A stretch of DNA of 19,308 nucleotides, taken from positions 1 through 19,308 of the forward strand of contig JAHEEY010000028.1 in assembly GCA_024640485.1 (NCBI GenBank). The letters are read 5' to 3'. Below the pieces are notes generated by a model. That model saw nothing but the letters and a program-made list of their open reading frames with translations, had not been told where the DNA came from and searched no databases. The DNA comes from Chloroflexota bacterium. GTDB taxonomy: Bacteria > Chloroflexota > Anaerolineae > Promineifilales > Promineifilaceae. The stretch's first letter is position 1. The number at the start of each line of letters is the position of its first letter. This document shows, one piece after another, positions 15,376 to 19,308 of the stretch. The position numbers and the translations under genes are program-made.

Positions 15376-15382
15376 GTAAGAT
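15354..15382 (+). promoter_or_regulatory. Candidate promoter for the two-TM hypothetical gene
   Basis: TTGTAC (15354-15359), a 17-base spacer, then TAAGAT (15377-15382) preceded by TGG, an extended -10. Transcription would start near 15389, about 54 bases before the ATG. Confidence 0.5.
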
Positions 15383-15385
15383 AAA

Positions 15386-15415
15386 TTGCGCAGAGGGAAT
15401 GTCGCAAATGTTGCG
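15386..15415 (+). other. Alternative small hairpins in a 5' leader
   Basis: TTGCG (15386-15390), CGCAA (15403-15407) and TTGCG (15411-15415) occur in order. The middle element can pair with either side, so two mutually exclusive 5-bp hairpins can form. It lies between the predicted start of transcription and the ribosome site at about 15433-15439. Confidence 0.3.
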
Positions 15416-15442
15416 TCCTACAGGGCAAAAGGTAGGTGACAA

Positions 15443-16471
15443 ATGGATTTTGTTCAAAAGAGACCAGGTCTCGCAGCCATAACGGCTTTAGTCGTGGGTG
15501 TGTTTGTTGGCTTGTTTCTTGGTTGGACCGTTTGGCCAGTGGAATGGACCAATGCGCGTCTGCAAGATATCGCGCCTGCATTGGAACCGGGGGAGAAGGA
15601 ATTTTACCTCCGCAGTGTCGCTGAGTTGTTTTCCTTTGACGGCGATTCCGCAAAGGTTCAGCGTGCTTTGAGCGGTTGGAACGGAGAGACCGCAGCCTGC
15701 CAGGCGGCGGAAACCTCCAGCGATCCGGCTGACGCTGCTCGTCTGCGAGCGATTGCCAATGTCATCACCGGCCAGGGGTGTACCGATGGCTCTGCCGAGA
15801 CGCCGGCAGCCGCAGCTGAAGATGAGGAAGGTGGCTCTGGGCTCTTGGTGACACTGGTCATTGTGCTGGTCTTCTTGGTCAGCGCAATCGTTGTCGTGCT
15901 TCGTCGCCGTTCCGCTGTGATGGAGGGCGATCTGGGGGAGCGCAGCTATGCTGACGTGCCGGAAATGCCCCCGGTGACAGATGACGAAGGGGTTACCGCA
16001 ACCCCGCTGGCCCGCTTCCGCACCAGTTATACCTACGGGCATGACACCTACGATGACTCTTTCAGCATTGAAACCGCCAACGGCGATTTCCTTGGTGAAT
16101 GTGGTGTGGGGATTTCTGAGTCCATAGGTACGGATACCCCCAAGAACGTCACCGCGATTGAGGTGTGGCTCTTCGATAAGAACGATATCCGCACAGTAAC
16201 CAAAGTGGTGATGAGCGATCACGCGTTCTTTGATGAGGCACTCAAAGCGAAGTTGGCGCCTAAAGGTGAGCCGATTCTGGCCCGCGAGAACGAGACCGTG
16301 GTCTTGGAAACAGCATCACTTATCATTAATGCCGAGATCAAAGAGATGCAGTATGGCGATGGCGTCTTACCACCGCAGAGTTTCTTTGAACGGGTGACTA
16401 TCGAATTGTCTACCTGGGCGAAGGACGGCGATATTGTTGATTCTGGCGTCGACGAAATCCTGAACTACTAG
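15443..16471 (+). CDS. Hypothetical two-TM membrane protein
   Basis: I do not recognise this 342-residue protein. It has a short N-terminus, TM segment 1 (about 10-31), a roughly 100-residue acidic Ala-rich region, TM segment 2 (about 133-153) with an RRR stop-transfer (154-156), and a C-terminal domain of about 150 residues (about 187-335) rich in beta-type strands. If Lys/Arg mark the inside, the central loop is outside, with C86 and C113 able to form a disulfide, and the C-terminal domain is cytoplasmic. Pieces such as IETANGDFLGECGVGISESI and IEVWLFDKNDIRTVTKVVMS look like a folded domain, not filler. The ribosome site TAGGTGA (15433-15439) fits the ATG. It has its own promoter with an inverted repeat and its own terminator, so it is a single-gene unit. 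Confidence 0.75.
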   Translation: MDFVQKRPGLAAITALVVGVFVGLFLGWTVWPVEWTNARLQDIAPALEPGEKEFYLRSVAELFSFDGDSAKVQRALSGWNGETAACQAAETSSDPADAARLRAIANVITGQGCTDGSAETPAAAAEDEEGGSGLLVTLVIVLVFLVSAIVVVLRRRSAVMEGDLGERSYADVPEMPPVTDDEGVTATPLARFRTSYTYGHDTYDDSFSIETANGDFLGECGVGISESIGTDTPKNVTAIEVWLFDKNDIRTVTKVVMSDHAFFDEALKAKLAPKGEPILARENETVVLETASLIINAEIKEMQYGDGVLPPQSFFERVTIELSTWAKDGDIVDSGVDEILNY

Positions 16472-16494
16472 TCACGACTGATACCCTAAAAATC

Positions 16495-16533
16495 AAAAAG
16501 GGCCGCAATGTGAATTCATTGCGGCCCTTTTTT
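16495..16533. terminator. Strong bidirectional rho-independent terminator
   Basis: AAAAAGGGCCGCAATG (16495-16510) pairs perfectly with CATTGCGGCCCTTTTT (16517-16532) around a TGAATT loop, with six T on the + side and five T on the - side. It separates the convergent two-TM gene and dgt. Confidence 0.92.
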
Positions 16534-16554
16534 GTTCCCTCTTAAAAGAGGCTG

Positions 16555-17709
16555 CTACGCCTGGTGATATGGGATGAACAGCTTCTGCCACTCTTCCAGA
16601 GCATAGCGATCAGTCATCCCCGCGATGTAGTCAGTGATCAGCCGGGGCAGCGGCTCCTCATCCTGCTTGTCCTGGACCGATTGGGGCAGCATGCGGGGCT
16701 CTTTCAAATAAGCCTGGAATATCTCAGAGACGAAATGTTCCGCTTTGGTCTGCATGCGCATCAATCGGTAGTGCCGGTACATGCGGTTGAAAAGGAACGT
16801 CTTCAGGGCCTTGATTTTCTCGCCGAATTCTTCCGAATACCCCACTACGTTTTCTGGCTGGTTTTGCAGTTTGTCAGGGGAGTCGATCCCATTGGTTTCC
16901 AGGTTGTGATTGGTTTGTGCCAGCACATCTGAGATAGATTGGCCAATCAGCTCGCGAATGATGTTGTGGCGAATAATCGAGGTGAATTCATGCCCGCTCT
17001 TCCAACCAACGACATCTTTTAGCTCCTGCCACAGGACGAGTTCATCCAGGTCATGGACGGAGAATAGATCGGCGCGCAGGCCATCATCTAGATCATGCGC
17101 ATTGTAGGCGATCTCATCCGCCAGATTGGCGATCTGTGCCTCCAGGGATGCCCGCCTCTCTGGTTCGTATCCCTTGGCATCACTCTTGTCATAGGAAGTC
17201 TCATGCTTGATCATGCCGGATCGGGTTTCGTAGGTCAGATTCAACCCTTTGAAACCTGAATACCGGCGCTCCAGCTGGGTGACTACCCGGTAGCTCTGGG
17301 TATTGTGGTTGAAGCCGCCGTGATCGGCCATTAATTGATTGAGGATATGTTCGCCGGCATGCCCAAAGGGGGGATGCCCAAGGTCATGGGCCAGGCATAT
17401 CGCTTCGGCGAGGTGGTGATTGCCGCCAAGCCCACGAGCCAGCCCCTTTCCTAGCTGCGCCACTTCAATCGTGTGGGTCAGCCGGGTGCGGTAGTGATCG
17501 CCTTCGTGAAAGACAAAAACCTGGGTCTTATATTCAAGACGGCGGAATGCCGTGGTGTGTATGATTCGATCGCGGTCCCGTTCAAAAGCGGTGCGGGTAG
17601 ATGATTCCGTTTCGGGGAATAAACGCCCCCGGCTTTCCGCGCTCTTCAAAGCGTAGGGTGCCAGAGTGAGCGATTCGATTTCTTCGCGGTTCATACGTTT
17701 GTATATCAT
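16555..17709 (-). CDS. dgt: dGTPase-like HD-domain dNTP triphosphohydrolase
   Basis: The 384-residue protein belongs to the dGTPase family, which cleaves dNTPs to deoxynucleoside and tripolyphosphate to control dNTP pools; some relatives also limit phage DNA synthesis. HD-site residues are visible: H79 in RLTHTIEVAQL, H108-D109 in HDLGHPPFGH, and D206 in ADEIAYNAHDLDDGL. RDRIIHTTAFRRLEYKTQVF (46-65) is the usual N-terminal signature, and the length is typical of the shorter, non-E. coli type. The ATG at 17709 is used with a weak AGGT upstream; an ATG at codon 6 is possible. Neighbours are unrelated, so a housekeeping role is likeliest. Substrate preference is not readable. Confidence 0.92.
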   Translation of the reverse strand: MIYKRMNREEIESLTLAPYALKSAESRGRLFPETESSTRTAFERDRDRIIHTTAFRRLEYKTQVFVFHEGDHYRTRLTHTIEVAQLGKGLARGLGGNHHLAEAICLAHDLGHPPFGHAGEHILNQLMADHGGFNHNTQSYRVVTQLERRYSGFKGLNLTYETRSGMIKHETSYDKSDAKGYEPERRASLEAQIANLADEIAYNAHDLDDGLRADLFSVHDLDELVLWQELKDVVGWKSGHEFTSIIRHNIIRELIGQSISDVLAQTNHNLETNGIDSPDKLQNQPENVVGYSEEFGEKIKALKTFLFNRMYRHYRLMRMQTKAEHFVSEIFQAYLKEPRMLPQSVQDKQDEEPLPRLITDYIAGMTDRYALEEWQKLFIPYHQA

Positions 17710-17779
17710 TGCTGTACCTGATGTTGGGGGAAATAGGGAAAACCTGATAATGAGACCGGAGCTGAGAGCATCGGCCCCG

Positions 17780-17807
17780 CTTATAATCTATACAGATAGC
17801 GCATCAA
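17780..17807 (-). promoter_or_regulatory. Candidate dgt promoter
   Basis: On the minus strand TTGATG (17802-17807, 4/6), a 16-base spacer and TATAAG (17780-17785, 5/6). It would start about 65 bases before the dgt ATG. Confidence 0.5.
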
Positions 17808-17869
17808 TGTTTCAGAAGGAAATTGATACAATGAGTGCAGATGGCTAAGTAACTATCCCCACCGATGAC

Positions 17870-17898
17870 TTGCCATAATCTTATGCAAAGTGTAACAT
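17870..17898 (+). promoter_or_regulatory. Candidate promoter for the LysM gene
   Basis: TTGCCA (17870-17875, 5/6), a 17-base spacer and TAACAT (17893-17898, 4/6). Initiation near 17905 would give a leader of about 75 bases. Confidence 0.5.
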
Positions 17899-17978
17899 AA
17901 ACTTGAATCTTCAGCTATTGTCACCACCAGCGCTTTGAAGATCATGTTGATAACTTGGATACCCAGACAGGTGAGCGA

Positions 17979-18644
17979 ATGCGAAAGTCTCAACCAATTG
18001 TAGTCATCGTGATCATCGCCATGGCAATAATCTTAGCTGGCGGCAGTTTCTTTGCCTTGATGCATATTAACCGCCGCCCAGATACGCCCGCCGATAGTTT
18101 TGTGACCACAGTTGAGGGCGTCGACGTCACCCTGTCGATGGATCCTGCCAATGGTGTTCGCATTGTTGGCCTGGAACAGCTCTCCAGCGGCCTGGACATA
18201 CAGGGTGCAGCGCCGGTGATGCCGACGGCTGATCCAGCATCTCAGGAAAATAGCGAAACCCAAATCACCGCGGAGCCTCCGACCGCTACCCCGGAACCGG
18301 TGCCCACGGCAGCGCCTGATCCAGTCATCTTTGAACCGTATACGGTCTACGATAATGACAGCCTCTATGGTATCGCCACCCGAGTCGACACCTCTATTGT
18401 ATTAATGGCTCAGTACGGAATATCACAGCATGAGCTGGTTCCCGGGACAGTCATCCAACTGCCGGTGGGGAATCCCGCCTACTGCCCTCAGGCGGACCGT
18501 CAACCATATGCGGTTGGGGAAGCAGATACCGCTTTCAGCATTGGCAGGCGGTTCGGCATCAGCGCGGATCAACTGCGCGAGATGAATGGACTGGACGCGA
18601 ACTACACAGTTTACGGCGGCTCAATCCTCTGTATCCCTCGATAA
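17979..18644 (+). CDS. Membrane-anchored double-LysM protein
   Basis: The 221-residue protein has a cytoplasmic RKSQ start, one hydrophobic anchor (about 7-28), a stretch of about 50 residues, a Pro/Thr/Ala-rich linker (about 80-118) and two LysM modules at about 120-163 and 176-220. LysM modules bind N-acetylglucosamine-containing glycans such as peptidoglycan, so this would tether the membrane to the wall or sense it. Two cysteines (C169 and C218) flank module 2 and could form a disulfide. The ATG at 17979 is preferred over the TTG at 17955 because AGGTGAG (17969-17975) lies just before it and the resulting N-terminus is a clean anchor. No catalytic domain is present. Confidence 0.85.
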   Translation: MRKSQPIVVIVIIAMAIILAGGSFFALMHINRRPDTPADSFVTTVEGVDVTLSMDPANGVRIVGLEQLSSGLDIQGAAPVMPTADPASQENSETQITAEPPTATPEPVPTAAPDPVIFEPYTVYDNDSLYGIATRVDTSIVLMAQYGISQHELVPGTVIQLPVGNPAYCPQADRQPYAVGEADTAFSIGRRFGISADQLREMNGLDANYTVYGGSILCIPR

Positions 18645-18707
18645 CGGTCCGGAAAAGCCGACACGTTCTTAAAATCTCAACTCTTTTCAGCAGCAGTCGA
18701 ACTACCT

Positions 18708-19308
18708 ATGCTCCGAAAACATCTGGTCGGTAAAACGACGCAAATCTTGGCCGCTTTGGGTTTTTCCCTTGCGGCGGCGATGGCTTGTCAATTGACAGAG
18801 GTCGCGATCACCCCGGCAGCCAGCGAACCGGGTCTGCCGTCGCCAACCGCGGCTAGCGATTTAACATCAAGGAATCCCTCAGCACCGATGGCGCCTACTG
18901 AGACAGCCGGCGTCCAGGCAACGGAAGATTCGATCGGTTATTCGCGGGCCAACCCGATACCCTTCGCAATCTCATCCGTTTCCTTGAATAACTGGGATGT
19001 CCGGGTTGTAGAGATGATAAGAGGGCATGACGCCTGGCAGCTGATTCACGCCGCCAATGCTTACAACCAGCCGGCAGCCGATGATTGGGAATACCTGCTG
19101 GTCCGGTTTGAGATAGCCAACAAGCGGGAAGATCCTGAGGAGCGCAGTATCGGCCTGCACGTGACTGGAAACCGGCTGGTTACCCATTTCAGTTTTGATG
19201 CTGGCGTTGTCGCTCCTTCACCCCGGCTGGAGAGCACGATTCCTGGCGGAACGGTGAATGTAGGGTGGCAGGCGTATCAAATCCGCCAAAATGAAGGGGA
19301 TTTGATCC
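18708..19308 (+). CDS. Lipoprotein with a Thr/Pro-rich linker (cut by the window end)
   Basis: The open frame starts at ATG 18708 and is unbroken to the window end (200 residues seen). The N-terminus RKHLVGK is followed by a hydrophobic segment (about 12-26) and AMAC, with the likely lipidated Cys at residue 27. A Pro/Thr/Ser/Ala-rich linker (about 30-72) precedes a folded part starting YSRANPIPF (78-86), with NNWDVRVVEMIRG (94-106) and WEYLLVRFEIANKRED (127-142). This pattern resembles DUF4352/TEF-like extracytoplasmic domains found in Chloroflexota and Firmicutes lipoproteins, but it is not certain. No good ribosome site precedes the ATG. It follows the LysM gene by 63 bases and may be cotranscribed. 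Confidence 0.75.
   Translation, partial: MLRKHLVGKTTQILAALGFSLAAAMACQLTEVAITPAASEPGLPSPTAASDLTSRNPSAPMAPTETAGVQATEDSIGYSRANPIPFAISSVSLNNWDVRVVEMIRGHDAWQLIHAANAYNQPAADDWEYLLVRFEIANKREDPEERSIGLHVTGNRLVTHFSFDAGVVAPSPRLESTIPGGTVNVGWQAYQIRQNEGDLI

Noticed and set aside
15488..16222. Long antisense open frame (244 codons) opposite the two-TM protein gene
   Set aside because: Its composition is His/Cys/Arg-scattered with no domain, it has no ribosome site or promoter, and the sense strand shows clear TM segments, a promoter and a terminator.
16555..17709. Dgt homologue as part of a phage defence island
   Set aside because: Although some dNTPases act in defence, no other defence, mobile or nuclease gene is nearby; a housekeeping role is simpler.
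17782..17787. Perfect TATAAT on the + strand
   Set aside because: No -35 or TGn lies at the proper distance, and the same bases serve the better-placed minus-strand -10 of dgt.
1..19308. CRISPR, tRNA, rRNA or insertion-sequence content
   Set aside because: No regular direct repeats, no cloverleaf or T-loop GTTCGANNC context, and no transposase-like frame or paired terminal repeats were seen.

Overview
The window is an ordinary-looking stretch of bacterial chromosome, about 19.3 kb and densely coding. I see no rRNA, tRNA, CRISPR array, transposase, integrase or phage gene. The gene content fits a Chloroflexota (Anaerolineae-like) bacterium. The clues are an LppX/LprAFG-type lipoprotein beside a DUF3352 protein, a CdaA-type diadenylate cyclase with a four-repeat YbbR partner, LysM and lipobox proteins with Thr/Pro/Ala-rich linkers, and strong AGGAGG-type ribosome sites mixed with GTG and TTG starts. 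This assignment is an inference from gene content; no marker gene proves it.

Layout. Positions 1-2585 (+) are the end of a branched-chain/neutral amino-acid ABC transport operon: a permease tail, LivG, LivF and then an ornithine cyclodeaminase/mu-crystallin family enzyme whose ATG directly follows the livF stop. A convergent gene at 2707-4014 (-) encodes the tRNA methylthiotransferase MtaB, which looks leaderless. A 440-base gap (4015-4454) holds a candidate promoter and a hairpin-rich leader. It leads into a two-gene cassette (4455-6899, +) of an LppX-like lipoprotein and a DUF3352 membrane-anchored protein, closed by a bidirectional terminator.

From 15214 back to 6982 (-) lies a run of argF (probable TTG start), a 760-residue TPR protein, cdaA, cdaR, der and a THUMP-domain RNA methyltransferase. 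cdaA/cdaR and cdaR/der each overlap by four bases, so c-di-AMP synthesis, its extracytoplasmic regulator and a ribosome-assembly GTPase are translationally linked. This differs from the cdaA-cdaR-glmM order of Firmicutes. A hairpin similar in sequence to the terminator at 6918-6959 sits between der and the methyltransferase gene.

Divergent from argF is an unrecognised two-TM protein (15443-16471, +). An 8-bp-arm inverted repeat overlaps its promoter and a bidirectional terminator ends it. Then come an HD-domain dNTP triphosphohydrolase (16555-17709, -), a membrane-anchored double-LysM protein (17979-18644, +) and a lipoprotein cut by the window end (18708 onward, +).

There is no clear new defence or mobile system. 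The parts most worth a second look are the TPR-CdaA-CdaR-Der arrangement, the LppX/DUF3352 cassette with its structured leader, and the unknown two-TM protein with an apparent operator.
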